Positions 9,057-18,234 are shown, numbered from the stretch's first letter. The stretch is 64,000 nt of DNA from Flavobacterium circumlabens (GCF_004345565.1 NZ_SLWA01000007.1:248001-312000), one strand, 5' to 3'. Notes: generated by a model not told the origin, from the letters alone. A program made the numbers and translations.

Positions 9057-9157
9057 AGGGCTGTCTAAAAGGTGTGTTTATTGTTTTTTTACTAAAAAGG
9101 AGGATATGTTCGTATGCAGTGTTGGTATGCATCTGTCCTTACTTTTTAGGCAGCCCT
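9057..9157. repeat. 101-bp element with IS-like terminal inverted repeats (possible MITE) or long hairpin
   Basis: The left end AGGGCTGTCTAAAAGG (9057-9072) is the inverted, imperfect copy of the right end (9141-9157), which reads as ACTTTTTAGGCAGCCCT on the plus strand. About 68 bp lie between the arms. GGGCTGTCTAAAA resembles the ends of some IS elements, and no transposase is present. It fills the gap between the beta-helix and T9SS genes and ends 18 bp before the next ATG. It could equally act as a transcript-stabilising hairpin. Confidence 0.4.
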
Positions 9158-9175
9158 TGTTTTAAACAAAAAAAA

Positions 9176-10021
9176 ATGAAAAAAAAATTACTTGTATTCG
9201 CTTTTATGCTCGTTTCCGGAATTGCATCTGCACAATTTACCATATGGGAAGATGATTTTGAGGATTCAGATGTGTCTGACTGGACTTTATTAGATACAGA
9301 CGGGGATGCCGTTAATTGGCTTGCTCGTACCAATCTTCAGGTAGATGAAAATTATGCTGTGATAGAAGGTACTAATAAGATCTTAGGGACGTATAATATC
9401 AATACGGAAACGCTGGAGTCTCTTGGGCGTACACAAAATAACTGGGCCATTGCTCCGGCAGTCGATTTGTCTTTTTACAGCGGCGGCATGCAATTAATCA
9501 TAAATGCACAAAAAGCAATATTTGACGTCACTAATAACTTGTACGTTTACGCTTCTGTCACCGATACAGCTCCGGGTTCTTTTACTCAGATCGCCACTGT
9601 AGAAATAAAAAGAGAGGATATGTTAGCTACTGAATTTAAAGATTTCACAGTAGATATTTCTCAGTTCGCAGGTAAGTCACAAGTATATTTCGCTCTTGTA
9701 AGCGCACCGGATCTTGCTATTGGTTACGAAATAGACAAAATTTCAATTACAGCCGCTTCATTAGGATTGGAGGACATACAAGGAAAAAAAGCAACAGTAT
9801 TAAAACAAAATCCTGTAAAAAATTATTTGCAGTTGCAGTTAAGCGATGCTTTAAATGCAGAAGATATTGCTGTAAAAATATACAATACAGCAGGTACATT
9901 GGTTAAAGATGCCAAGTATAACGATTCAGGGATATTACTTGATAATCTGTCAGCCGGTGTGTATTATCTTGTTCTTGAAGACGGTGAAAAAGTTGAAAAA
10001 ATCAAATTTATAAAAGAATAA
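9176..10021 (+). CDS. T9SS-exported protein with choice-of-anchor-J-like domain
   Basis: A 281-residue secreted protein. I start it at the ATG at 9176, which gives a clean signal peptide (MKKKLLVFAFMLVSGIASAQ); the open frame extends 34 codons upstream, but that part crosses the inverted-repeat element. The mature N-terminal half (WEDDFEDSDVSDWTLLDTDGD, then NWAIAPAVDLS) matches the choice-of-anchor-J, jelly-roll style of extracellular module. The last 75 or so residues (LKQNPVKNYLQLQLSD to KIKFIKE) form a type A T9SS sorting domain, so the protein should cross the outer membrane by type IX secretion. It lies between the beta-helix lipoprotein and another lipoprotein, probably in one operon. 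Function beyond export is unknown. Confidence 0.8.
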   Translation: MKKKLLVFAFMLVSGIASAQFTIWEDDFEDSDVSDWTLLDTDGDAVNWLARTNLQVDENYAVIEGTNKILGTYNINTETLESLGRTQNNWAIAPAVDLSFYSGGMQLIINAQKAIFDVTNNLYVYASVTDTAPGSFTQIATVEIKREDMLATEFKDFTVDISQFAGKSQVYFALVSAPDLAIGYEIDKISITAASLGLEDIQGKKATVLKQNPVKNYLQLQLSDALNAEDIAVKIYNTAGTLVKDAKYNDSGILLDNLSAGVYYLVLEDGEKVEKIKFIKE

Positions 10022-10122
10022 GCACTCCTTTTTTACACACTGTTCAGGAAATCATTTGTACCCGCAGAAAACAATTAAGGCATCAATAAAACAATCATTT
10101 TTAATAATTTACAATTAAACGC

Positions 10123-10896
10123 ATGGATAATTTAGTTAAAGTAGTAATTGCTTTTTTAATCACCACTATTTGTCTTTCCTCTTGTACCAATGATAATTTA
10201 ATTCCGATCAATCAGGAGCAAAAGGCAGGAAAAGTGGTCATAAAAGGATATAATGCAATGCCCGATTCTATTCAGGTTTCATTAGATGGCAAATTGCTGC
10301 TTATTGACAAGCATGATGCTTTTGTGAAAAAAGTAGAAAAAACATACGAATTTGTATTTTATGATAATAGTATTAAAACAATAGCCATTATCAATAAAAA
10401 AACAAAGCAAATACTGCATTCCTACACCTTTACTACCGCTAAACCAGTGGATACACTTTCATTCTATGCCAAAGAAAATATCTGGATTGAAAATGTACTG
10501 TCGCAGAAACCCGGAACTTTAAGTACAACAAAACACACTGGATACAGATTCATTTTTCCAAATTTCAATCTGTATGCAAAAAGCAGCTATACCGGTACTT
10601 TGGATGCGATCATCACAAAAGCAAACGGACAGGAAATCGGGGTAGTTCAGAATATAACGAAAAACAGTTTTAGTACTTTTTTGGAATTTCCTTTCAGTTC
10701 ACCACCGATCATAAATGTTGAGCTTGTGAAACACGGAACCAGTGAATCATATATACCTGGAAAAAAAGTTACTTTTCAGACCATTATGCAAACCAATAAA
10801 TCCAAATTAATCGTTTTGGAAGAAAAAGCAGATGCAAATGGTGTTTTTTCAGGAGTAGAAGGAACAATTAATTTAACCGATTATTTTTCTTTTTAA
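10123..10896 (+). CDS. Hypothetical lipoprotein
   Basis: A 257-residue protein not recognised as any named family. The signal peptide ends in a lipobox (CLSSC, Cys about residue 21), so it should be lipid-anchored. The rest looks like beta-strand-rich extracytoplasmic sequence with a repeated-domain feel: GKVVIKGYNAMPDSIQVSLDGK near the start and YIPGKKVTFQTIMQTNKSK near the end. No catalytic motif was seen. It follows the T9SS protein by about 100 bp and ends about 35 bp before the S41 peptidase. It therefore belongs to the same probable ECF-controlled unit and may be an accessory surface component. Gene reality is well supported; function is not. Confidence 0.7.
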   Translation: MDNLVKVVIAFLITTICLSSCTNDNLIPINQEQKAGKVVIKGYNAMPDSIQVSLDGKLLLIDKHDAFVKKVEKTYEFVFYDNSIKTIAIINKKTKQILHSYTFTTAKPVDTLSFYAKENIWIENVLSQKPGTLSTTKHTGYRFIFPNFNLYAKSSYTGTLDAIITKANGQEIGVVQNITKNSFSTFLEFPFSSPPIINVELVKHGTSESYIPGKKVTFQTIMQTNKSKLIVLEEKADANGVFSGVEGTINLTDYFSF

Positions 10897-10931
10897 ATTT
10901 TTAAAGAACCAATTTGAATGCTGCAGTATCC

Positions 10932-12287
10932 ATGAAAAAATATCATTTTATTTTTAAAGGTCTTCTTTTTATTCTTTTTTCCCTCGCGGTTTCCTGCCAG
11001 AGTGAGGATGAACCCATTGTTTACAAAGAAGGCAGTACCGAATATGTAAACAGCTGGATGTACGAACAGATGAAAAAGTATTATCTATGGAGTGAAAACA
11101 TATCGGATCGTACCAATTTGTCTTTAGATTCAAAAGAATATTTTAAGAAATTATTGCAGGCAGACGACCGGTTTTCTTATGCTACCCAAGCGTCGTCACC
11201 GGATACATTTCCCAAAAGTATCAGAAGCAGCTATGGATTTGATATGGCTGTTATAGAATACGAGGGAAAAGTCTACGGAATGGTTTTATTTGTACTTTCA
11301 GATTCCCCTGCCGAACGAAATGGCATGAAAAGAGGCCAGCTCATCAAAGCCATTAATGGTACCTTATTCAACAGTCAGAATTTTGAGAAGCTGTATGTCG
11401 ATTTAGCCCATTCGGATCAGGCAAAAATACAGTTAACAGAATATGCTGCACAAACAGGCTTTTCAGCAGTAAAAGAAATAGAGTTAGGGCGTGGTTTTAC
11501 TTTTTCCCAGCCTATGATTCATAAGGTTATTCTAAACAATACCGAAAAAACAGGCTATCTCGCCATTCCTCATTTTGATATTGGACTTGCATCACCCTTA
11601 TTGCAGGTTTTTCAGGATTTTAAAAATCAATCGGTTACCAAAGTTATTATTGATCTAAGATATAACGGAGGAGGAGATGTTTCATCGGCTGCAGCATTAA
11701 GTATTATTCTGGCGCCTGATATTAAACCGAATGATTTGTTTATAAAGTTCAAAGGAAATAAAAATGGAGGCCTGGTCAACAAATCGTTTAAGGAAGCGCT
11801 GGAAATGAATGAACCTACTGTTAGCTATGAAGCCTTACGGGCGGCACATCCGGCCATTGAGGAAGTATATGTTTTATGTGGAAGCCATACTGCATCGGCT
11901 TCTGAAATAATTATAAATAATTTAAAACCCTTCATGAAAGTCATTTCCATAGGGGAGAAAACAACAGGAAAAGATGTGGCAGGTTTTGCTATAGAAGACA
12001 ACAGGATTTCGGGTCAGCAGGGATGGACACTCTATCCGGTTATTTATAAACTAGCAAATGCCAGCGACGAAGGCAATTACAGCAATGGCATAACACCTTC
12101 TGTTGTACTAAATGAAATACAAAATCTGGAAATATTTCCGCTTGGAGATACCAGGGAAACTTTAATGAATCGGGCACTGAACGGGGTATCGGCTGCTAAA
12201 CAAAGTACTTTTTCTTCTGTAAAAGTAATTCCTCTGAAAACAATTCAGAATGACACGGATCATTTTCTGGAGGTCAATTTTAAATAA
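10932..12287 (+). CDS. S41-family (C-terminal processing type) peptidase, lipoprotein
   Basis: 451 residues from the ATG at 10932. A TTG six codons upstream (10914) is possible, but the ATG gives a standard lipoprotein signal (MKKYHFIFKGLLFILFSLAV, then SCQ). An N-terminal helical region (YVNSWMYEQMKKYYLWSE) is followed by a PDZ-like segment (about 95-170, SPAERNGMKRGQLIKAINGT). The S41 catalytic domain has the strand VIIDLRYNGGGDV, the nucleophile motif TASASE (about residues 320-325) and a downstream GEKTTGK carrying the likely general-base Lys. It probably cleaves proteins on the cell surface or in the periplasm. It is the last gene of the ECF-linked block. Its substrate, perhaps a neighbouring surface protein or peptide, is unknown. 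Confidence 0.85.
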   Translation: MKKYHFIFKGLLFILFSLAVSCQSEDEPIVYKEGSTEYVNSWMYEQMKKYYLWSENISDRTNLSLDSKEYFKKLLQADDRFSYATQASSPDTFPKSIRSSYGFDMAVIEYEGKVYGMVLFVLSDSPAERNGMKRGQLIKAINGTLFNSQNFEKLYVDLAHSDQAKIQLTEYAAQTGFSAVKEIELGRGFTFSQPMIHKVILNNTEKTGYLAIPHFDIGLASPLLQVFQDFKNQSVTKVIIDLRYNGGGDVSSAAALSIILAPDIKPNDLFIKFKGNKNGGLVNKSFKEALEMNEPTVSYEALRAAHPAIEEVYVLCGSHTASASEIIINNLKPFMKVISIGEKTTGKDVAGFAIEDNRISGQQGWTLYPVIYKLANASDEGNYSNGITPSVVLNEIQNLEIFPLGDTRETLMNRALNGVSAAKQSTFSSVKVIPLKTIQNDTDHFLEVNFK

Positions 12288-12402
12288 AATTCCTAAAAGG
12301 CAGTAGGAAGATAAGAGCACACAGATCGGGGCATTTCTGTATTTGAAGCACTATCTTGCCTGTTAGTAATTTTATGAAGTGTAAGAGAGTAGTTTTTTTA
12401 TT

Positions 12403-13071
12403 CTATAACAATCCTAGTTTTTTTGCTTTTTCTATTAAATCCTTATCACTTCCTTTTCCTTGTAAAAGCTGATCTTTTATGCTTGCTTTTCTCTTTTCTA
12501 TGGCACTCATGGAAAGCGGAATATAATCGGGAAGATTAACTGTTTTAACACCTTCAGAGATCAAAATCAAAATGTGATTATCGTGGTTGTCCCAGTTTAT
12601 ATTTTTTTTGAATAATTCTCTTTGCGATTCAATTATCGTCTGACTCCGGAATATCTCTCCTTCCATAATTTTTTTACAAATAATTGGAAATAGTTCAAAA
12701 TTGATATCACTTTTGGCTATAAATCCTTCCGGCTTTAAGCTTTTGATGATCTTATCTACCGTCAAAGGCTCACTGTGCATAGTAAGAAGTACGATCTTAC
12801 AGTTGGGAAATCTTTGCCGGAGTAATAAAGCCAGATCAGTACCATTATTGATATTGGCCTTTTTGTAAGAAGGCAGATTAATATCCAATAAAGCAAAATC
12901 TATAGTTATATCTTGTTTCAGATAGAAATTTATTTTATTGTATGCATCTTCACAATTGTAGCTCTTTATAAAATCAGGTGTTTTGTTTTGATAATTATTT
13001 TCAGATAGTAGGTTAATATAACTGTCAACGGTCATGGGGTGATCGTCAACTATCAAAATGCTAAAAATCAT
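12403..13071 (-). CDS. Response regulator, NarL/LuxR-like, orphan
   Basis: 222 residues. The receiver domain (about 1-130) has the acidic pair D9-D10, the phospho-acceptor D63 (ALLDINLP), T97 (LLTMHS) and K120 (FIAKSD), so it looks phosphorylatable. The C-terminal part (about 155-222) is a divergent LuxR-type helix-turn-helix (ILISEGVKTVNLPDYIPLS, then AIEKRKASIKDQL). No kinase is adjacent. A palindrome TACGG-ATAAA-CCGTA lies 38 bp upstream of its start codon. The same palindrome precedes the TPR histidine-kinase operon 22 kb away, so I infer that this regulator and that kinase work together and that it may be autoregulated. It converges with the S41 gene; no clear terminator was seen between them. 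Confidence 0.88.
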   Translation of the reverse strand: MIFSILIVDDHPMTVDSYINLLSENNYQNKTPDFIKSYNCEDAYNKINFYLKQDITIDFALLDINLPSYKKANINNGTDLALLLRQRFPNCKIVLLTMHSEPLTVDKIIKSLKPEGFIAKSDINFELFPIICKKIMEGEIFRSQTIIESQRELFKKNINWDNHDNHILILISEGVKTVNLPDYIPLSMSAIEKRKASIKDQLLQGKGSDKDLIEKAKKLGLL

Positions 13072-13108
13072 ATTTATTTAATTATTTATAGCAAATCTAA
13101 CTAAATAT

Positions 13109-13123
13109 TACGGATAAACCGTA
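13109..13123. promoter_or_regulatory. Palindromic operator candidate upstream of the response regulator
   Basis: TACGG-ATAAA-CCGTA has perfect 5-bp arms around a 5-bp centre. It lies 38 bp upstream of the regulator's start codon. One mismatch separates it from the copy at 35051-35065, and similarity continues for several bases to the right of both copies. It is a plausible binding site for a dimeric NarL-type regulator. Confidence 0.5.
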
Positions 13124-13998
13124 CAATTAAAATAAATCTTCTTTATTTTTTTTCTTTAAATTATTGTGAATTTAAATTGATATTCTAAAGATAAAAGTAT
13201 AATTTATAGCATTATATGCTGTAAAATAAGGGCTTTTCAATTTAATTCAAATTAAATAAGTGTTTTTTCCAATGTTATGGATTTGTAATATTAGAGATAA
13301 CATTTAGAACTGTTTTCGATATGTTACTGCCTGATTGTAAAGGAATTGAATTTTCACAAGTAATGTTGATTTTTATACATAAGTACTGTCCTTTTTTTAT
13401 ACCCAAAATTTAAAACTGTAATTGATCCGATACTCTCAAAAGATTTAATAGTGAATTGCAGTAAGATATTTTGTACTCCGAAGTTAAAATAGAAGCCAGC
13501 CTTTTGGCTTTTTTAGCATAATCTTTTCTTAAATTAAATACGATTCCCCTTAAACGAAAATCCCGTGTCAAAAGCTGCTCATTTGATATTTTATTCAAAA
13601 CCTGAAATTTTAAGTATCGTTTTTAAATAAAATTTGGAGTCAGTTGACGGTCCAATTCGAATTATACCTTCCGGTAAGAGAATCTGTACAACATTTGTGT
13701 CGTTAAGGCTTTTTAAAAATTAATTAATTATTTGAATTCACCCTCAATTACGACTGTTTTTTTAATAATTCTAAAGTATTTTAGTTAAAATTAAGAATTT
13801 TCTTCTAAAATATGTAATGTGTTTTAAATCAGGTATTTATACGCTATTTTAAATCCTCTTCTTTTACGAATTTTAGCATACTTAAAATTAATCTTACAAA
13901 CGAGATTATTTTTTGTAAATAAAATGGAGCAAAATTCAATCTCAGAAAATAGCGGTTGACCACCATTAAACTTTATTAACCCTTTAAAAACCAGAATT
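13124..13998. other. Sparse AT-rich intergenic region
   Basis: About 0.9 kb of very AT-rich sequence. It contains one weak 62-codon reverse ORF (listed separately) and no recognisable RNA or mobile element. The rest shows only low-complexity A/T runs. Confidence 0.5.
13410..13598 (-). CDS. Doubtful small basic protein
   Basis: A 62-codon reverse ORF encoding a basic, helix-prone peptide (RLRGIVFNLRKDYAKKAKRL and similar). No family, signal peptide or conserved neighbour was recognised. It sits alone in an AT-rich gap, so it may be spurious or the remnant of a lost gene. It is listed because its composition looks more protein-like than other short ORFs nearby. Confidence 0.22.
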   Translation of the reverse strand: MNKISNEQLLTRDFRLRGIVFNLRKDYAKKAKRLASILTSEYKISYCNSLLNLLRVSDQLQF

Positions 13999-14088
13999 AT
14001 GAAAATGAACAAAAAAGCACGCATTCCGTTCTTTGGAATGTTTACGACCAGAAGCCCTCCCCATTTTTTATCAGATTTTAAAATTTAA
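13999..14088 (+). CDS. Candidate 29-residue peptide upstream of the subtilase
   Basis: An ATG at 13999 opens a 29-codon frame ending in TAA at 14086-14088, 27 bp before the start of the large subtilase. The peptide begins MKMNKKARIPFFGMFTTRS and ends FLSDFKI. The PFFxxF run resembles the leader motif of some Bacteroidota graspetide (microviridin-type) precursors, but there is no ATP-grasp ligase nearby and no repeated TxKxPSD core. It could be a real small peptide, a leader peptide for the protease gene, or chance. Confidence is low. Confidence 0.3.
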   Translation: MKMNKKARIPFFGMFTTRSPPHFLSDFKI

Positions 14089-14115
14089 AAATACAAACCA
14101 TTAAATCTAAATCAC

Positions 14116-17031
14116 ATGAAAAAATTATACCAATTTATTTTCCTTTGTGTATGCGGAATAACCTATTCGCAAACTCAAAACGATATCGAAACGATCAGGT
14201 CTAACAGTAATTTATCAGAACTGGAATCGTTAAGTTTAAAATATAAGGCCGAAGCCGAGAGAAACAAAGCATTAGCTTTAAGTTTGGCCAAAACGAACGG
14301 CTGGAGTGTGACATTTACCAATAAGGATGGAACTGTGAGCGAGTTAATGGGCGTTTCTCCGGACGGCAAATCACCAATTTATTTTACACCGGATAATGTA
14401 AATGCCGCCAAATCTACCAGAGCAAACTTTTTGAATTCAGGCGGCGGATTGGGACTCAACCTTAATGGGCAATCCATGACTGCCTACGTCTGGGATGGCG
14501 GCGCTACACTTCCTACTCATAATGAATTTGGGGGAAGGGTTTCTATTCTGGATGGTGTTACTCTTCTCACAGCCAATAATAATAGCCAGCACGCCAATCA
14601 CGTGACCGGAACTATTGTAGCAGCAGGTGCTGTTGCAGCAGCAAAAGGAATGGCCAATCAGGCAAATGCAAAAACCAATGAATGGAATAACGACTTAGCT
14701 GAGGCTGGTACAGCCGCTACAAACGGAATGTTATTATCCAATCATTCGTATGGATGGGGCTTAAGAAATGCTTCAGGTGCTGTTATTATGGCACCCTGGA
14801 GGTTTGGAGCCTATGAAACATTTGCAAGAGATTGGGATAACCTAATGTTTAATGCTCCTTATTATTTAATGATAAAAGCGGCAGGTAATGATGGTACCGA
14901 TAATACGGCAAATACCAGCCCGTTAGGAGGTAATGCCAGTTATGATAAACTTACAGGATATGCCACTGCCAAAAACAATCTGGTTATTGCCAATGCCAAT
15001 GATGCTGTTATTAATGCTACTACAGGGGCATTAACAAGCGTAACTATTAACACCTCAAGCAGTCAGGGGCCAACAGATGACTTAAGAATAAAACCGGATC
15101 TTACAGGAAACGGAACTTCAGTATATTCAACAGCTACACTGACAGCAACACCAACACCTTTGACTAACAGCAGTTACGGGAATGCAACGGGAACTTCTAT
15201 GGCCTCTCCAAATGTTACAGGGACTTTACTTTTATTACAGCAGCATTATAAAAATCTGAAAGGGAATTTTATGCGTGCAGCAACACTAAAAGGATTGGCT
15301 TTACACACTGCAGATGATGCCGGGGCAACAGGACCTGATGCTATATTTGGCTGGGGTTTACTGAATGCCAAATTTGCAGCAGAAACCATTACAAAAAACG
15401 GAACATTTGCCATTATTCAGGAACATACCTTACCAAACGGAAGTAGCTACAGTTTTCCTGTAACCTCAGATGGTGTAAATCCATTAATTGCTTCTATATC
15501 CTGGACAGATCCTGCCGGAACAGCCAATTTGGGAAGTATTGTAAATGTAAGTACAGCCAGACTTGTAAATGATCTGGATATAAGAGTAACAAATTCATCA
15601 GGTACAGCTCTTCCGTACAGATTGCTGTCTGCTACAGTAAACGGACTGGGTGATAATACCAGAGATCCTTTTGAGCGCATTGCGATTAACGGAGCCGCAG
15701 GTAATTACACAGTAACAATAAGCCATAAAGGTACTTTGGTAAACAACCTCCAGAAATATTCTGTAATTGTGACTGGTATAACAGTACCTATTGCTGATTT
15801 ATACGTTAAGGACAGACCGTTTGACACAGGAGCAGAACCAAATCCGGATTCAGGCCCGATGTGGATCAGTGATGATATTTGGGTAAGACAAAATATTGAT
15901 GCCGGACTAACACATGAAAATCCGGAATATAAAACAAGTTCCCCTAACGCAGTATACATAAGAGTTTATAATAAAGGAACAAATCCGAGTTCATCAGCAA
16001 AAGTAAAACTCTATTTTGCTAAAGCTTCATCCGGATTAACATGGCCGACTAATTTTGTAAATTTCAGTATAGGAACTGTAAAACATGGCGATGAAATCGG
16101 AGAAGTAAGTATCCCGTCAATATTGCCGGGCAGCAGTACAATTGTCATGGTTCCGTGGTATCCGCCAAATCCGGCAGATTTTGCAACTGATATACACCAT
16201 TTTTGCCTAACTGCCAGAATAGAATCACCGAGAGACCCAATGGCGAATGAAGTAAATAATATCTCAATTGCTGCCAATGCCAAGAACAACAACAACATTG
16301 CATGGAAAAACCTGAGTGTTTATAATTTAAATACAACAGATGTTGTCGCACCAACGGCAGTTTTTATAAGAGGAATAAAATCTAAATTAATCAATATAAA
16401 ATTTGTCGATAAAGGATTTAATGAAGAACTTAAAAATAATTTCTTTGAATTAGGCGGTACAATTGAAGCCACTCTGGACGAACGTTTATTCGAAAGAGCA
16501 CAATCCAACGGAAGTCTGAAAGGTGTAAAAATCCTGGATAAAAATAAAATCCTGATCACTTCCAGAGAAGCATCAATTGCTAATTTACCAATCGGTATTG
16601 GGGAAACTTTTACCATGACATTCGATTTTAGGGTAGCACAGGATTTTCCGGAAGATCAGCAAATCACTTTAGACCTTGTTCAGGAAGATGCCCAAAAAGG
16701 GGAACTTGAAGGAGGGGAGCGTTTTGCCCTGGTAAAAGCAGATAAACCTAAAAAGGAGTCAAATGAAATTGTACTTAAAGAAGCAGCTGAATCAGGAGTA
16801 ATTACCATTTATCCTAATCCTACAGATGGTATCTTTACGATAAATGTAAGCAATGGGGAACAGGGAACCTTAAAAATAATCAATATATACAACGGAGTAG
16901 TTTTTGAAGAAAAAAACAATAAACAAAAAGAATTCCATGTCAATATTGCCAAACAAATCCCGGGAATTTATATTGTTCAGTTTACTTCTGAAAGCGGAAT
17001 AGTAACTACCAAAAAAATCATTAAAAAATAA
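14116..17031 (+). CDS. Secreted subtilisin-like serine peptidase (S8) with T9SS sorting domain
   Basis: 971 residues. A signal peptide (MKKLYQFIFLCVCGITYSQ) is followed by a short pro-region. The S8 catalytic domain (about 105-430) has Asp in VWDGG (residue 127), His in QHANHV (about 159) and Ser in GTSMASPNVTG (residue 361). The order and spacing resemble KP-43-like subtilases. A beta-sandwich domain (about 440-560, ISWTDPAG) follows, then a long region with CARDB-like character. The C terminus (about 895-971, IYPNPTDGIFTINVSN to KKIIKK) is a type A T9SS sorting domain. It should therefore be an extracellular or surface protease. It is monocistronic, with a strong terminator just after the stop and possibly a 29-codon ORF just before it. 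Confidence 0.93.
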   Translation: MKKLYQFIFLCVCGITYSQTQNDIETIRSNSNLSELESLSLKYKAEAERNKALALSLAKTNGWSVTFTNKDGTVSELMGVSPDGKSPIYFTPDNVNAAKSTRANFLNSGGGLGLNLNGQSMTAYVWDGGATLPTHNEFGGRVSILDGVTLLTANNNSQHANHVTGTIVAAGAVAAAKGMANQANAKTNEWNNDLAEAGTAATNGMLLSNHSYGWGLRNASGAVIMAPWRFGAYETFARDWDNLMFNAPYYLMIKAAGNDGTDNTANTSPLGGNASYDKLTGYATAKNNLVIANANDAVINATTGALTSVTINTSSSQGPTDDLRIKPDLTGNGTSVYSTATLTATPTPLTNSSYGNATGTSMASPNVTGTLLLLQQHYKNLKGNFMRAATLKGLALHTADDAGATGPDAIFGWGLLNAKFAAETITKNGTFAIIQEHTLPNGSSYSFPVTSDGVNPLIASISWTDPAGTANLGSIVNVSTARLVNDLDIRVTNSSGTALPYRLLSATVNGLGDNTRDPFERIAINGAAGNYTVTISHKGTLVNNLQKYSVIVTGITVPIADLYVKDRPFDTGAEPNPDSGPMWISDDIWVRQNIDAGLTHENPEYKTSSPNAVYIRVYNKGTNPSSSAKVKLYFAKASSGLTWPTNFVNFSIGTVKHGDEIGEVSIPSILPGSSTIVMVPWYPPNPADFATDIHHFCLTARIESPRDPMANEVNNISIAANAKNNNNIAWKNLSVYNLNTTDVVAPTAVFIRGIKSKLINIKFVDKGFNEELKNNFFELGGTIEATLDERLFERAQSNGSLKGVKILDKNKILITSREASIANLPIGIGETFTMTFDFRVAQDFPEDQQITLDLVQEDAQKGELEGGERFALVKADKPKKESNEIVLKEAAESGVITIYPNPTDGIFTINVSNGEQGTLKIINIYNGVVFEEKNNKQKEFHVNIAKQIPGIYIVQFTSESGIVTTKKIIKK

Positions 17032-17056
17032 TTTGCCTTTCTTTTGACCTACTTTG

Positions 17057-17083
17057 AAAAGCAGCCTTCGGGCTGCTTTTTTT
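17057..17083 (+). terminator. Intrinsic terminator after the subtilase
   Basis: A perfect 10-bp stem AAAAGCAGCC / GGCTGCTTTT with a TTCG tetraloop, followed by more T residues. It starts 25 bp after the stop codon at 17031. Confidence 0.9.
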
Positions 17084-17202
17084 ATAAAGTAATGTTTATT
17101 GAAGTTTTGTAATAACAAGTATGAATCGTGTAAAATTTTATAAAGTTAAATACACTAATTTTAAGATTCTGAAAGTGAAAGAATTCAGAAAATTAATAAA
17201 AG

Positions 17203-18234
17203 ATGAATCCTCCATTACTAGCATTTAACGACAAAGGGATATACTGCCAGCAGGCCGATGTGTATCTCGATCCCTGGCGTCCCGTAACCAATGCCATCAT
17301 TACCCATGGCCATGCCGATCACTCGCGCTGGGGACATAAAAATTATATAACACATCATACCAATGTACCCATTATCATACACCGCCTGGGAGAGATCAAT
17401 GTTACAGGAAAAGACTGGAATGAAACTTTTACGATAAATGGCGTTAAATTTTCACTCCATCCTGCCGGACATATCATCGGGTCTGCTCAGATCAGGGTAG
17501 AATATAAAGGTGAAATCTGGGTTTTTACCGGGGACTATAAAACAGAAGATGACGGCATTTCGGTTCCCTATGAAGTGGTTAAATGTCATTCTTTTATCAC
17601 AGAATGCACTTTCGGATTGCCCGCTTTTAAATGGACACCGCAAGCCGAAGTAATGACAGACATCAACAATTGGTGGGCAGAAAATCGCGCCGAAGGAAAA
17701 ACCTCTGTGCTCTTTGGCTATTCTTTAGGAAAAGCACAAAGGTTATTAAAATACCTGGATACCGACATCGGAAAAATATATACCCATGGCGCTATAGAAA
17801 ACATGACCAATGTCTTACGGCCAATGGTCGATTTTCCGCCAACTACCCGAATAACTTCCGAAGTAAAAAAAGAAGATTTATTGGGCAGTATAGTGCTTGC
17901 TCCGCCAAGTGCCCACGGTAGTACGTGGATTAGAAAAATGACCCCTTTTGTTACCGGCTCTGCCAGTGGCTGGATGGCTTTTCGAGGTGCAAGACGCCGC
18001 CGTGCAGTCGATCGCGGATTCGTTCTAAGCGATCATTGCGACTGGACAGGTTTACTCGAAAGTATTAAAGCAACCGGTGCCGAAAAGGTAATTTCAACTC
18101 ACGGTTATTCGGATATTTTTTCGAACTACCTTCAGGAGTTAGGCTATGACGCCCGAACTGCTCATACACAATACGAAGGAGAATCAGGGGAAATGGATAG
18201 TAAAAAAGAGAATGAGGAAGAGAATAGAGAATAG
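17203..18234 (+). CDS. Ligase-associated DNA damage response exonuclease (MBL/beta-CASP fold)
   Basis: 343 residues. The metallo-beta-lactamase metal site is clear: THGHADHSRWGH near residues 31-42, then HPAGHIIGSAQI and FTGDYK. A beta-CASP-like C-terminal part carries SDHCDW and the ISTHGYSD segment. This matches the exonuclease of the bacterial ligase-associated cassette, related to SNM1/Artemis-type nucleases and CPSF-like proteins. The next three genes on the same strand encode an ATP-dependent ligase, a DEXH helicase and a PdeM-type phosphoesterase, exactly the partners that define the cassette. The last dozen residues are a low-complexity acidic tail (KKENEEENRE) that runs into the repeat at 18241-18375. 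Confidence 0.9.
   Translation: MNPPLLAFNDKGIYCQQADVYLDPWRPVTNAIITHGHADHSRWGHKNYITHHTNVPIIIHRLGEINVTGKDWNETFTINGVKFSLHPAGHIIGSAQIRVEYKGEIWVFTGDYKTEDDGISVPYEVVKCHSFITECTFGLPAFKWTPQAEVMTDINNWWAENRAEGKTSVLFGYSLGKAQRLLKYLDTDIGKIYTHGAIENMTNVLRPMVDFPPTTRITSEVKKEDLLGSIVLAPPSAHGSTWIRKMTPFVTGSASGWMAFRGARRRRAVDRGFVLSDHCDWTGLLESIKATGAEKVISTHGYSDIFSNYLQELGYDARTAHTQYEGESGEMDSKKENEEENRE

Noticed and set aside
9074..9175. 34-codon N-terminal extension of the T9SS protein
   Set aside because: The extension runs through the inverted-repeat element and would bury the signal peptide; the ATG at 9176 gives a normal one.
13824..14024. 66-codon minus-strand ORF upstream of the subtilase
   Set aside because: It begins with a short hydrophobic run by chance of AT-richness, shows no family features, and overlaps the better-placed 29-codon plus-strand frame.
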